DNA of 64,000 nt from Robbsia sp. KACC 23696 (GCF_039852015.1 NZ_CP156626.1:3196249-3260248); one strand, 5' to 3'. Numbered from the stretch's first letter, positions 36,653 to 45,513 are shown. Notes: generated from the sequence alone by a model not told the origin. A program made the numbers and translations.

Positions 36653-37789
36653 ATGAAGATCGTTTCTGTCCTTGCTCATCTGGTCCGCATTCCCCTTGCC
36701 AGTCCCTATGTGATTTCGCGCGGGATGCTGGATGCCTTCACCAATGTCGTCACCGAAATGCGGACCGACGAGGGCCTGATCGGCTATGGCGAGGCGGTTC
36801 CGGTTTCGTTGATCGGCGACCCGGTGCAGTTCAAGTCCGTGATCGACACGCGCCTGGCGCCGCGCGTCATCGGCCGCGATCCCGCCGATATCGAATCCAT
36901 CGTGGATGACTGCCTCGTGGCCTGCGACGGCGTGGTGGCGGCGGTGGCGGGCATCGACCTCGCGCTCTGGGATCTGGTCGGGCAGGCGTTACGCGTGCCG
37001 GTTTCCACCTTGCTGGGCGGCGGCGGTCTGGACAGCAGTGCAGCACGCCCGGGCGTGCTGGTCGACTACACGATGAGCGTCGACACGCCCGAGGCGATGG
37101 CGCATCGCGCCCGCGAGGTCAGCGCGTTCGGCTTCCCCGGGGTGGTGGTCAAGGTCGATTGCAAATCGATCGACGTCGATGTCGCGCGCGTGCGCGCCGT
37201 GCGCGATGCGCTCCCGCAAACCTCGACGATGCGGGTGGACTGCAACGGCGGCTATACGCCCGAACAGGCTTTCGCGTTTATCGATCGCATCGCAGGGATG
37301 CAGGTCGAATTCATCGAGCAGCCGGTGCACGCCAGTGATCTGGCGGGTCTGAAGGCGTGCCGCGGTCGTGGCCTGCGCGTGGCCGCCGACGAAAGTCTAA
37401 GCACGCCGCTGGACGCGCTGCGCCTGGTGTCGGCCGATGCCTGCGACGTGCTCAACGTCAAGGTGCCGAAGGCGGGAGGCTTGCTGCAATCGAAGCGCAT
37501 CGCGGCGATCGCGTCGGCGGCCAGCTTGCCGCTGGTGGTCGGCGGCGGACTGACATTCGGCATCTCGCGCTTTGCAAGCCAGCATCTGGCGGCCAGCTGC
37601 ACGAGCACGGTCGGACATTGCCATGAAGGACCGGGCCCGGCATCGCAGGCGCTAATCGACGATCTGACGACACCGCGCGTCACGCGCCAGCAGGTCGGCG
37701 ATCACGCCGGCCGTGTGCCGGTCTCGACGCTACCCGGCCTGGGATGCGCTGTCGATCCGCAGAAGATCGCGCACTATCGCATCGCCTGA
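36653..37789 (+). CDS. enolase-superfamily (mandelate racemase/muconate lactonizing type) enzyme
   Basis: A 378-residue protein with capping domain and TIM barrel. Metal ligands are visible: Asp in MRVDCNGGY, Glu in VEFIEQPVHA and the acidic pair in RVAADESLS. The second-half lysine is in VLNVKVPKAGG. The first-half KxK motif is reduced: the sequence reads GVVVKVDCKS, so only the second Lys of the pair is in place. This suits racemases or epimerases acting on amino-acid derivatives, such as betaine epimerases and dipeptide epimerases, rather than mandelate racemase itself. ATG 36653 was preferred to the TTG at 36641. It is divergent from the 35661 gene and ends 17 bp from the convergent oxidase. 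Confidence 0.83.
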   Translation: MKIVSVLAHLVRIPLASPYVISRGMLDAFTNVVTEMRTDEGLIGYGEAVPVSLIGDPVQFKSVIDTRLAPRVIGRDPADIESIVDDCLVACDGVVAAVAGIDLALWDLVGQALRVPVSTLLGGGGLDSSAARPGVLVDYTMSVDTPEAMAHRAREVSAFGFPGVVVKVDCKSIDVDVARVRAVRDALPQTSTMRVDCNGGYTPEQAFAFIDRIAGMQVEFIEQPVHASDLAGLKACRGRGLRVAADESLSTPLDALRLVSADACDVLNVKVPKAGGLLQSKRIAAIASAASLPLVVGGGLTFGISRFASQHLAASCTSTVGHCHEGPGPASQALIDDLTTPRVTRQQVGDHAGRVPVSTLPGLGCAVDPQKIAHYRIA

Positions 37790-37806
37790 CAGGCTCGCGC
37801 GACGCC

Positions 37807-39072
37807 TTATCCGCCACGACTGAAACGCTCCGGACGGTAGGGCAGCAGCGGCACCGGCGCGGTTTCGTCGTGAATCAAGGCATCGACGACGCGTGCGGTC
37901 ATCGGCGCGCTGGTGACGCCGATATGCCCATGACCGAATGCCAGGATCGCATTCGACGCGGCGGCGGCGCGCCCGAGGACCGGCAAGCCATCCGGCGTGC
38001 TGGGTCGAAGGCCCATCCAACGGCTGACGGTCTGCCCGTTCTGGGCAAGGCGCGGAAACAACGACTTCCCGAGGGACAGCAGCCCGTCGGCACGACGCCA
38101 GTCGGGCGCGGCGTTCGCACCGGCGAACTCCGCCGTGCCCGCAAAACGCAGACCGTCCACCATCGATGCCGCAAAGACTTTCGCCTCGGTAGAGAAAACC
38201 GGCCGCTGCAATACGACATCACAGTCGGTGATCTGCGCGTGATAGCCCCGCTCCGGCTCCAAGGCGACGCGATTGCCCAGTTGCCGCGCGAGCGGTGCCG
38301 AATGCGCACCGGCGCACAGCACGACATGGCTCGCCGCAATGACGCCGGCATCGGTCCGCACGCCCCGCACCTGTCCGTCGACGAGGTCGAAGCCCGTCGC
38401 GGCAACGCGACTGACGATGCCGCCGTCGCGTTGCAATGCCTGCACGAAATGCCCGGCGAGGCGCAGCGGATCCGTGCAATGCGCATTGCCGGGAACATAT
38501 CGCCCGCAGACAAAGGCGGGATCGAGTTCCGGCTCCATCTGCCGCAAGGTGTCGGCGTCCAAGGTGTCGAACGCGATCCCCAAGGCAGCGCGTTTCTTCC
38601 ACGCGCCATCTTCCTGCGCCATCACAGCCGCCGAGCGATACACCATCAAATGGCCATCGGCCCGGATCAACGCCGACGCCTGCGCGCGCGCCGCCAGCGC
38701 GGTATAACCCTCCACCGCGCCACCGGTCAGTGCGAACAACCCCGCCACACCGCGTGCCACCTGCTCGGGATTCGCCGCCTGCAGGAAACGGATCATCCAC
38801 GGCGCCAGCGCCGGCAGATGCGACCACCGGATCGCCAGCGGCCCAAGCGGATCCAGCAGCCAGCCCGGCACTTTCTTATGAATGCCCGGCACCGCCATCG
38901 GGAAGATCGATGTCACGCTCAAGCCGCCCGGGTTGCCCTGACTGGCCCCGCTCCCCGGCTGGCCCGGATCGATCAGATGCACCTGGCGTCCGCGCGTCTG
39001 CAGTGTCAATGCCGTGCACAGGCCCACGAGACCGGCACCGATGACGACGATAGGAGGGGAAGACTGTGACAT
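37807..39072 (-). CDS. FAD-dependent D-amino-acid dehydrogenase/oxidase (DadA-like)
   Basis: A 421-residue flavoprotein. The N-terminal nucleotide-binding motif IVVIGAGLVGLCTALTLQTRGRQVHLIDP is followed by ASQGNPGGLSVTSIFPMAVPG, typical of DadA-like dehydrogenases. The C-terminal GHGHIGVTSAPMTARVV contacts FAD. The start was placed at ATG 39072, just before the flavin motif; the open frame extends further without a ribosome site. It fits a step after the neighbouring epimerase-type enzyme: convert L to D configuration, then oxidise. Confidence 0.85.
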   Translation of the reverse strand: MSQSSPPIVVIGAGLVGLCTALTLQTRGRQVHLIDPGQPGSGASQGNPGGLSVTSIFPMAVPGIHKKVPGWLLDPLGPLAIRWSHLPALAPWMIRFLQAANPEQVARGVAGLFALTGGAVEGYTALAARAQASALIRADGHLMVYRSAAVMAQEDGAWKKRAALGIAFDTLDADTLRQMEPELDPAFVCGRYVPGNAHCTDPLRLAGHFVQALQRDGGIVSRVAATGFDLVDGQVRGVRTDAGVIAASHVVLCAGAHSAPLARQLGNRVALEPERGYHAQITDCDVVLQRPVFSTEAKVFAASMVDGLRFAGTAEFAGANAAPDWRRADGLLSLGKSLFPRLAQNGQTVSRWMGLRPSTPDGLPVLGRAAAASNAILAFGHGHIGVTSAPMTARVVDALIHDETAPVPLLPYRPERFSRGG

Positions 39073-39388
39073 GCGGACATCCAGGGCGACGGCGATGGTG
39101 GAGGGATACGCGACGATGAAAAACACACCAGGATCGCCCGGCGCACCTTAACGCGTGCATTGTATCCGTTCAAATATTTTCGTGATATATCTCTAGTATT
39201 CTTGACTGATCCGCATCGGGGTTAGGCCGTGACAGAAAGCGGCAGCGTTGCATTTTCGTCGCCTGCCGCATGCGTTACCATCGGCGGATTCGTTATTTGA
39301 CACGACAATTGAGCGCCTGCCTGTAAACGCGGCGCGGTCGTCGTTCCCGTTACCTGCCATTCCTCACCGATTTCTCTGGAATCCGCTC
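39073..39388. promoter_or_regulatory. divergent regulatory region of the oxidase and ABC ATPase genes
   Basis: A 316-bp gap between divergent genes. Around 39165-39215 it is AT-rich and contains TGATATATCTCTAG (39183-39196), which matches the TGATAT-N4-CTAG half of the palindrome at 33699. No convincing protein frame is present. Both promoters should lie here, but no clear -35/-10 pair stands out. Confidence 0.45.
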
Positions 39389-40156
39389 ATGTGCTTGCTG
39401 GAAGTTCAATCGCTGTCGAAGCGCTTCGGCGATACGCCGATCCTGAAAGACGTGTCGTTTTCCATCAACAAAGGCGAGGTGATCGGCATCATCGGTGCGT
39501 CGGGTAGCGGCAAGAGCACCCTGCTGCGCTGCTTGAACCTGCTGGAGCGGCCCGATGGCGGCAGTATTCTGATGAATGGCACCTTGGTCGGCCAGCACGC
39601 GCGCGGCGACAAGCGCGTCGCGATGCGCGAAAGCGAGATCCTCGGCTATCGCGCCAAGGTGGGCATGGTGTTCCAGAGCTTCAATCTGTTTCCGCACATG
39701 ACCGCATTGCAGAATGTGATGGAAGCGCCGGTCACGGTCCTGGGGCTGTCCAAAGCGCAGGCGCGCGAGCGCGCACGGGATCTCTTGGCGCGCGTGAAAC
39801 TCGAAGAACGCGCCGATCATTATCCGCATCAACTCTCCGGCGGCCAGCAGCAACGGGTCGCCATCGCGCGGGCTTTGGCGATGGAGCCGCAGCTAATGCT
39901 GTTCGACGAACCGACGTCGGCACTGGATCCGGAATTGGTCGGCGAAGTGTTGCAGGTCATGAAGGATCTCGCGAAGAATGGCATGACGATGGTGCTCGTG
40001 TCGCATGAAATGCACTTCATTCGCGACGTGGCCGACCGGGTGATCTTCATGGGCGGTGGCCATATCCTCGAAAACGAACGCCCTGAGGTCTTCTTCACCA
40101 CGCCGCGTACCGACGAAGCGAAGCGCTTCCTGAGCCACCTGCAGATGGCGGCCTGA
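39389..40156 (+). CDS. amino-acid ABC transporter ATP-binding protein (GlnQ/HisP type)
   Basis: A 255-residue ATPase with Walker [10 protein letters not shown], signature LSGGQQQR, Walker [13 protein letters not shown] and switch His in VSHEM. All are intact. ATG 39389 begins the conserved domain; the frame is open upstream but lacks protein-like sequence. The ATP-binding start region [13 protein letters not shown] and ending [14 protein letters not shown] are typical of polar-amino-acid importers. It is the only ATPase of this type for the island, so it may serve both permease pairs and all three binding proteins. Confidence 0.9.
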   Translation: MCLLEVQSLSKRFGDTPILKDVSFSINKGEVIGIIGASGSGKSTLLRCLNLLERPDGGSILMNGTLVGQHARGDKRVAMRESEILGYRAKVGMVFQSFNLFPHMTALQNVMEAPVTVLGLSKAQARERARDLLARVKLEERADHYPHQLSGGQQQRVAIARALAMEPQLMLFDEPTSALDPELVGEVLQVMKDLAKNGMTMVLVSHEMHFIRDVADRVIFMGGGHILENERPEVFFTTPRTDEAKRFLSHLQMAA

Positions 40157-40161
40157 ACGCC

Positions 40162-40887
40162 ATGATGCAATACGCATTCGATTGGCCTTTCATCTTCCGC
40201 GTGCTGCCGCGATTCAGCAGCGCCGTCGGCGTCACGCTGGCGCTATTCGTCACGTCCTTGCTGATCTCGTCGACGGGCGCCATCGTGCTGGCCTTGCTGT
40301 CACGCACAAAGGGACGCGTGATTCACTTCTGCCTCGGGACCTTCTCCTGGCTGTTTCGCGGCCTGCCGGAACTGATCGTGCTGCTATTCGCCTATCTGGC
40401 GTTGCCGCGAATGGGCCTGCCGCTGCCGTCGTTCTGGGCTGCGGTACTGGGTCTCGCGCTGATCGGCATGGCCTACGAATACGAGATCTTTCGCGGCGCG
40501 TTGGAATCCGTTCCGAGCGGGCAGTTCGAAGCGGCCCGGGCGCTGGGCATGAGCCGGGCCCGCATGGCGCAGCGCATCGTCATGCCCCAGGTCTTTCGCA
40601 TCGCCATCGCCCCCTACATCACGTTTGCCTGCAGTGCGCTGAAACGCACCTCGATCGCCTCGGCTATCTCGGTCCCGGAAATCATGGGGCTGTCCGAGCG
40701 CTTCAATGAAGCCTTCCAAAAACCATTCGAACTGATGCTGGTGGCGATGGTCTTCTACGTTGCCCTGTCGAGCATGCTGATGTGCGCCGAATGGTGCGTG
40801 GAGCGTTGGCTGAACCACGACCGGGCCCTGGCACCGCACCGCCCGGCGCCGGTGACGCCGGCGGCACCCACCGGAGTGCCGGAATGA
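40162..40887 (+). CDS. amino-acid ABC transporter permease
   Basis: A 241-residue membrane subunit with about five hydrophobic segments and the ATPase-contact loop SGQFEAARALGMSRARMAQRIVMPQV. It begins 5 bp after the ATPase gene and its stop overlaps the next permease start (ATGA). The C-terminal tail is Pro/Ala-rich. It forms the channel with the 40884 product. Confidence 0.87.
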   Translation: MMQYAFDWPFIFRVLPRFSSAVGVTLALFVTSLLISSTGAIVLALLSRTKGRVIHFCLGTFSWLFRGLPELIVLLFAYLALPRMGLPLPSFWAAVLGLALIGMAYEYEIFRGALESVPSGQFEAARALGMSRARMAQRIVMPQVFRIAIAPYITFACSALKRTSIASAISVPEIMGLSERFNEAFQKPFELMLVAMVFYVALSSMLMCAEWCVERWLNHDRALAPHRPAPVTPAAPTGVPE

Positions 40888-41597
40888 ACTTCGCGATCGT
40901 CTTCCAGCATTGGCATCTGCTGCTGACCGGCACCCTGACGACCATTGGCCTGATGCTGGTGGTCGGGACCGTCGCGCCGCTGTTGTCGATCCCGCTGGCG
41001 CTGGCACGGCTCAGCCCGCGCCGCTGGCTGTCCTGGCCGGTGGCCGTGCTGAGCTGGTTCACGCGTGCCGTGCCCACGCTGGTGCTATTGTTCTTCGCGT
41101 ATTACGGCCTGCCTGTATTCGGTATCTATCTGAATCCGTTGCCGTCGGCGCTCGCGGCCCTGATCTTCTCGGCGCTTGGATACAACATCGAATTTTTCCG
41201 TGCCGGATTTCGGGCGGTACCCACGGGGCAATACGAGGCGGCGCGTGCGCTGGGGATGTCACGTTGGCATATGCTGAAACGCGTCGTTTTTCCGCAAGCA
41301 TTGCGGGTGGCCACGCCCTCGCTGTTTTCCAACCTGACGCTGAATCTGAAGGGCACGGCATTGGCCAGCCTGGTATCGGTGGCGGAGCTCAGCAGCAATG
41401 CGCAGGCGCTGTTGTCCGATACCTACCGCCCCGTCGAGTTTCTCGTCGCGGCGGCCGTCATCTACCTGCTGCTCAATTCGACGTTGATCTGGTTGCAGCG
41501 CCGCGTCGAACGTCATCTCGATCCCGCTGCCAGGAACGCGCGATCATCGAAACCGGCAGTCATCAAGCCCAAGGCGTGCAACGCCGCCACGCGATGA
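40884..41597 (+). CDS. amino-acid ABC transporter permease
   Basis: A 237-residue inner-membrane permease with the contact loop TGQYEAARALGMSRWHMLKRVVFPQA. ATG 40884 overlaps the upstream stop by four bases. The last 85 bp run antisense to the end of the AroM-like gene at 41513, so the two genes overlap tail to tail. The last ~25 residues (after VERHLDP) are not conserved-looking. Confidence 0.87.
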   Translation: MNFAIVFQHWHLLLTGTLTTIGLMLVVGTVAPLLSIPLALARLSPRRWLSWPVAVLSWFTRAVPTLVLLFFAYYGLPVFGIYLNPLPSALAALIFSALGYNIEFFRAGFRAVPTGQYEAARALGMSRWHMLKRVVFPQALRVATPSLFSNLTLNLKGTALASLVSVAELSSNAQALLSDTYRPVEFLVAAAVIYLLLNSTLIWLQRRVERHLDPAARNARSSKPAVIKPKACNAATR

Positions 41598-42313
41598 GGC
41601 ATCAGCACGGGGCAGCGGACCAGCTGTTCCAGTCGTGCCGATAAGGCCAGCCCGTCGCTGGCCGCCATGCCCAGACCATAGCTCCAGACTACGACGAGAT
41701 CGTGGTCTCGCATCGCCAGCTTCTCGGCGGCCGGCAGGATGTTGCCTTCGAAGGGCTCGTAATCGATGGCCAGTTGCGCGGCAAACGGCTGGTCACGCCA
41801 GAGTTGCACGTCCTGGCGGCCATGTCCGACCGAACTCATCAAGCCGAAGCGCACCGGCTGCGTGCCGCTGCGCGTGGCAGGCCCTGCCGTGTTGATGCGA
41901 TCGGTGACGGCCGCCAACATCAGGCTGGCCGGTTTGATCAGCGGTACCGGACAGGTAAACGCGTCGTCGGGAAAACGCGTCGCGCAACAGAACAGGACCA
42001 TATCGGCGCCGCGGGCGACCAGTCGGTCGATCGCCGCCTGAAAATACGGCAAGGCCCACGACAAGGTCACATACACGTGATCCCAGCCCTCCCCAAGCCG
42101 ATTACCCGTCGCGCCCGGCACGTGCACGTGTGCGCCCAGTCGATCTTCGTCGTCCGCGCCCAGATGCGGCTTGATCTCGTCCCACGACAATCCGTCCAGG
42201 ATATGGTCGTCGATCACATCGATATGCATTCCCAACGCGGCAGCCAGGCCACGATGATAGGCCGCGTATTCGTTGCGCGGGCCTTGCCCTGTGGTAATCA
42301 CACCAAGACGCAT
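41513..42313 (-). CDS. AroM-like family protein
   Basis: A 266-residue cytoplasmic protein that starts MRLGVITTGQGPRNEY. The TTGQGPR start, GADMVLFCC, and DHDLVVVWSYGLG followed by VRCPVLMPHRVAALHALGL give the pattern of AroM and the related Asp/Glu-racemase-like fold, with a Cys-containing strand. AroM has no firmly established biochemical role. It overlaps the permease gene tail to tail by 85 bp. Its neighbours suggest a link to the amino-acid-derivative pathway, perhaps racemase-like chemistry, but this is only a guess. Confidence 0.7.
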   Translation of the reverse strand: MRLGVITTGQGPRNEYAAYHRGLAAALGMHIDVIDDHILDGLSWDEIKPHLGADDEDRLGAHVHVPGATGNRLGEGWDHVYVTLSWALPYFQAAIDRLVARGADMVLFCCATRFPDDAFTCPVPLIKPASLMLAAVTDRINTAGPATRSGTQPVRFGLMSSVGHGRQDVQLWRDQPFAAQLAIDYEPFEGNILPAAEKLAMRDHDLVVVWSYGLGMAASDGLALSARLEQLVRCPVLMPHRVAALHALGLMTAGFDDRAFLAAGSR

Positions 42314-42425
42314 GATCCGGTATTTCCCATTAAAAAGTGAATGACAAAGCGCCGCACGGCCGCAGTGCCGATGCCGTCATGATACCGCGTTCATTATGCG
42401 TTTCCTGTATAAATCAAAGGCCTAT

Positions 42426-42453
42426 TTGACGAAAATGTTGCAGTCGATAAGAT
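42426..42453 (+). promoter_or_regulatory. candidate promoter of the lasso-peptide operon
   Basis: TTGACG (42426-42431) and TAAGAT (42448-42453) are separated by 16 bp, close to a sigma-70 promoter. It lies 33 bp upstream of the B gene start at 42486, whose ribosome site GAGGAA is at 42477-42482. Confidence 0.5.
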
Positions 42454-42485
42454 GATTCGCACACCCAATCAGTGGCGAGGAATTC

Positions 42486-43475
42486 ATGTACCGACATTTG
42501 CAGGCAGGCGTATACATCGCCCCCTTGTGCGAGGGGATGGCGCTGTTGACGATGCACGACGACCAATATTTCCTGCTGAACGAGACGCAGGCGCGCGCGC
42601 TGATGACATTGCTCGGCGGCGTCCCCGCCGATGCGGCCGGCGATCACGCGGCGCTTACCCAATGGACGACCGCCTTCGAAAAGCAGGGGTTGCTGCGGCC
42701 CGGCACCTACGAGCGGGCCGATCCGATGGCCCTCGACGCCGCGTCGCGTAGCGTCACCCCGCTGACCGGCTTCACGGGCTGGCGCCTCAACCCCGAGGAT
42801 CTGGGACCGGGCCTGCCGCTTTGGCTTATCGCACGCGCCTGGTGGGCCATACGGCAATCGCATCGCATCACCGCACGCACGCGGATGCCGGGCTTGCTGC
42901 GCTGGCTCTACGGCGCGACGCGTGCGCGACGCCCGCTTGCGAGACCCTCGCCTTCCGCAACGCCTACCGGCGCGGCCTTGGCGACGGCGGGCGAGGCCGC
43001 GTTCGAGGACGCCGCGCGCTCCACCACGTCGCCTGCCGCGAGCGCCTCATTGCGCGACAGGGCGGCCGTCGGCGCATCGAGCGAATTCAGCGCGCGCCTT
43101 GCCGAACGCGCACGGATCGCGCAGTCGATCAGCGCCTTGAACCGGGCCTGCCTGTTCTATCCGCGGCGCACCAAATGCCTCGAATGGTCCGCGGCGCTCG
43201 TCCACCTATGCCAGCGGCGCGGCGTGGAAGTCGATCTCGTGATCGGTGTGTCAGGCGGTCCCTTCTCCGCACACGCCTGGGTCGAACATGACGGCGCGGT
43301 GGTCGGCGACGACCTCGATCGACGCCGCCAATTCGCCGTCATCGTCGATGGCCAAAGCTGGCGTTGCAGCCCCCGCGACGCCGGGCCGGCGCGTCGTACC
43401 GCTTACCGGCAGCGCAGCGCGAAAGCAATGCCGGGCGCCGCTCGCGCCGCAACGCCGCCCGGTGTCAGCGCTTGA
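42486..43475 (+). CDS. lasso peptide B protein: fused RiPP recognition element and leader peptidase
   Basis: A 329-residue protein. Residues 1-~85 are a PqqD-like RRE (LQAGVYIAPLCEGMALLTMHDDQYFLLNETQARAL), which binds the precursor leader. After a low-complexity Arg/Ala/Ser/Thr-rich insertion (about 140-195), a transglutaminase-like cysteine protease follows: Cys231 in RRTKCLEWSAAL, His263 in GPFSAHAWVE and an Asp about fourteen residues later (VVGDDLD). This fusion is the usual B protein of proteobacterial lasso clusters and removes the leader to free the N-terminal Gly. GAGGAA precedes ATG 42486. The cyclase gene begins 97 bp after the stop. The insertion is larger than in the B proteins I can recall. 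Confidence 0.88.
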   Translation: MYRHLQAGVYIAPLCEGMALLTMHDDQYFLLNETQARALMTLLGGVPADAAGDHAALTQWTTAFEKQGLLRPGTYERADPMALDAASRSVTPLTGFTGWRLNPEDLGPGLPLWLIARAWWAIRQSHRITARTRMPGLLRWLYGATRARRPLARPSPSATPTGAALATAGEAAFEDAARSTTSPAASASLRDRAAVGASSEFSARLAERARIAQSISALNRACLFYPRRTKCLEWSAALVHLCQRRGVEVDLVIGVSGGPFSAHAWVEHDGAVVGDDLDRRRQFAVIVDGQSWRCSPRDAGPARRTAYRQRSAKAMPGAARAATPPGVSA

Positions 43476-43572
43476 ACGCTTGAACGATGCATCCGCCCCG
43501 TCGACCGCCACCGTCGATCGCGCGTCCTTCACGCGCGCTGTCCCTTCTTCCTCGCTTCCCTCAGGAGCCGTC

Positions 43573-45513
43573 ATGCTCGCAATCCGCTTGGGTCCGCCGA
43601 CATCCCCGCCCGCCGATGAAACGGCTGCTACATCGGCAGCCGCCGCGTCGCACGCACTGCAGTGGGGCGGCGATCACGACCGCATCACATTGACGCTGCA
43701 CATCGCGGGAGACGATGCCGACCCGCCACGGCTGGCACAAGGCACACACCGCGGTCATCGCTGGATCTGCGTGGGCGCGCTGTTCGACGTCGTCACGCAC
43801 GCGCGGGTTCGCCCCGAAACGGTCGTGCCATGGGTGGTGGACGATCCGGAATGGCTGGCCGCTCATTGCTGGGGGCTGTATCGATTGGTGGTCTTCCGGG
43901 AGGAGGATGCAATGCTGCGCCTGTATATCGATCCATGCGGCCAGCGACCGATGTATTTTCAGCAAGTCGGCAGCGAGACGCCCGACACGACGCGGCGCCC
44001 CGCCGTCTACCTCGCATCGGACGTGCCGACCTTGATACGCATCACGCCCCAGGCTGCCGCCACCCCGGACATGCACTTTCTGCACAGCATGCTGTTGCAT
44101 GGCAACGGCACCGAAGGACGCACTGCCTTGCTCGGTATCGACAGCGTTCCACTCGGCGGCATGCTCGAAGCCCGTCCGGGACAGCCGGTGCAATGCAGCG
44201 AAGTATGGCGACCGTTGCGCGCGGACAGCCCCTACGCGGCACTGCGTCGAATCGATCCGACGAAGGCCGCGACCTTGCCGCAACGTATCGACATGGCGCA
44301 ATCCCCGCGCCTGTCGGATCGTCTGGCGGCGCGCGACGATGCGCTGTCACTCGATGCGTTTCGTCTGCTGCAAACCGTGACCGATGCCTATCTGTCGAGC
44401 GTGCCCGCGGATCCGACGGTACTGGAACTGTCGGGCGGCCTTGAGTCCAGCGCACTCGCGTTGGCACTTCACGAGGCCGGCCGCACGCAGGATCTGACCG
44501 GCATCAATCACTTCGATCACGCGTCGCCCGCCTCCAATGAAATCGTCTATGCACAGGCCGTCAGCGATCATTGCGGCTTTGCGCTACGAACGATGCCGAT
44601 GGACATGGCGCCCTATGCGCCACCGCAGGCGTTGGCGACGACGGCATCGATGCCGCGACACCCCCGACCCTCGCAGGGCAGCATCATGCTGAACTGGTCC
44701 CAACAACTGCGCGAACGCACGGCGGATCTGAGCGGGGCGACCCACCTCAACGGCTATGGCGGCGATGCCGGATTTCTTGCGCCGCCCTACTTCAGCACCT
44801 GGCTCGACGCGGTGCATGACGGCGCCTGGCGACGCGCGCCGATGGCGATCCATGACATGGCGCTGCTCCGGCGCACGCCGTATTGGCAGGTCATCCGGCA
44901 AGGTTGGAAGGAGAGCCGGTCGCGCAATCTCGACGACATGATTCAGTCGGCGCCGCCCGCCACGATTCGGATCGATACGCCCTGCCCGTCCCCGGATCGG
45001 CTCGGACAACTGCCCGCCTTGCGTGCCTTGCTGCGACGACAACCGGGCAAGCATATGCAATTGCTCGGCCTGATGGGAAACCTCGCCGAGATCGAGATGT
45101 ATCCGGATCTGGGTTTCAAGCGCAGTTTCTTTCCTTATCTGACGCAGCCGATGATCGAATACGTCTTGAATTACCCGAGTTATGCGTTGTACAGCCGTTT
45201 CCACAACCGCGTACCGATGCGACGCGCCGCCTTCGCGGCGTCTGGCATGCCGCATCTATGGCGCCGAGACAAGGGCGAAACGTCGGGGCCGTTTACGCGG
45301 GGCTGGCGCGAGAACGCAGACCATATTCGACAGGTCGTCATGGAGGGCTGGTGCGCCCAAGCCGGCCTCGTCGATCGCGACGCCTGCGATCGCGCGACCC
45401 GACTCGCTATCAGCGGTTTTCGACCGCCCGATCTGTCACTCGACCGGATCTATGCCTGCGAGATGTTCATGCAGGCCTGGCAGTCCCGTTCGCTCGCACC
45501 GGCGAGCCGTTGA
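43573..45513 (+). CDS. lasso peptide C protein: asparagine-synthetase-like macrolactam cyclase
   Basis: A 646-residue protein. The N-terminal ~220 residues resemble the glutaminase half of asparagine synthetase but lack the N-terminal catalytic Cys (WGLYRLVVF...DPCGQRPMYF). The C-terminal ATP-pyrophosphatase domain has the PP-loop LELSGGLESSALAL around residue 287, with Glu at the usual Asp, and HLNGYGGDAGF near residue 394, plus a late Lys in RRDKGETSG. It adenylates the Glu8 side chain of the core and closes the ring with the freed N-terminal amine. ATG 43573 with AGGAG upstream is the start; the frame to 43246 overlaps B and is not used. The precursors follow. Confidence 0.88.
   Translation: MLAIRLGPPTSPPADETAATSAAAASHALQWGGDHDRITLTLHIAGDDADPPRLAQGTHRGHRWICVGALFDVVTHARVRPETVVPWVVDDPEWLAAHCWGLYRLVVFREEDAMLRLYIDPCGQRPMYFQQVGSETPDTTRRPAVYLASDVPTLIRITPQAAATPDMHFLHSMLLHGNGTEGRTALLGIDSVPLGGMLEARPGQPVQCSEVWRPLRADSPYAALRRIDPTKAATLPQRIDMAQSPRLSDRLAARDDALSLDAFRLLQTVTDAYLSSVPADPTVLELSGGLESSALALALHEAGRTQDLTGINHFDHASPASNEIVYAQAVSDHCGFALRTMPMDMAPYAPPQALATTASMPRHPRPSQGSIMLNWSQQLRERTADLSGATHLNGYGGDAGFLAPPYFSTWLDAVHDGAWRRAPMAIHDMALLRRTPYWQVIRQGWKESRSRNLDDMIQSAPPATIRIDTPCPSPDRLGQLPALRALLRRQPGKHMQLLGLMGNLAEIEMYPDLGFKRSFFPYLTQPMIEYVLNYPSYALYSRFHNRVPMRRAAFAASGMPHLWRRDKGETSGPFTRGWRENADHIRQVVMEGWCAQAGLVDRDACDRATRLAISGFRPPDLSLDRIYACEMFMQAWQSRSLAPASR

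Noticed and set aside
43246-43572. N-terminal extension of the lasso cyclase
   Set aside because: The frame is open but overlaps lasso B out of frame and gives low-complexity sequence. ATG 43573 has a proper AGGAG site.
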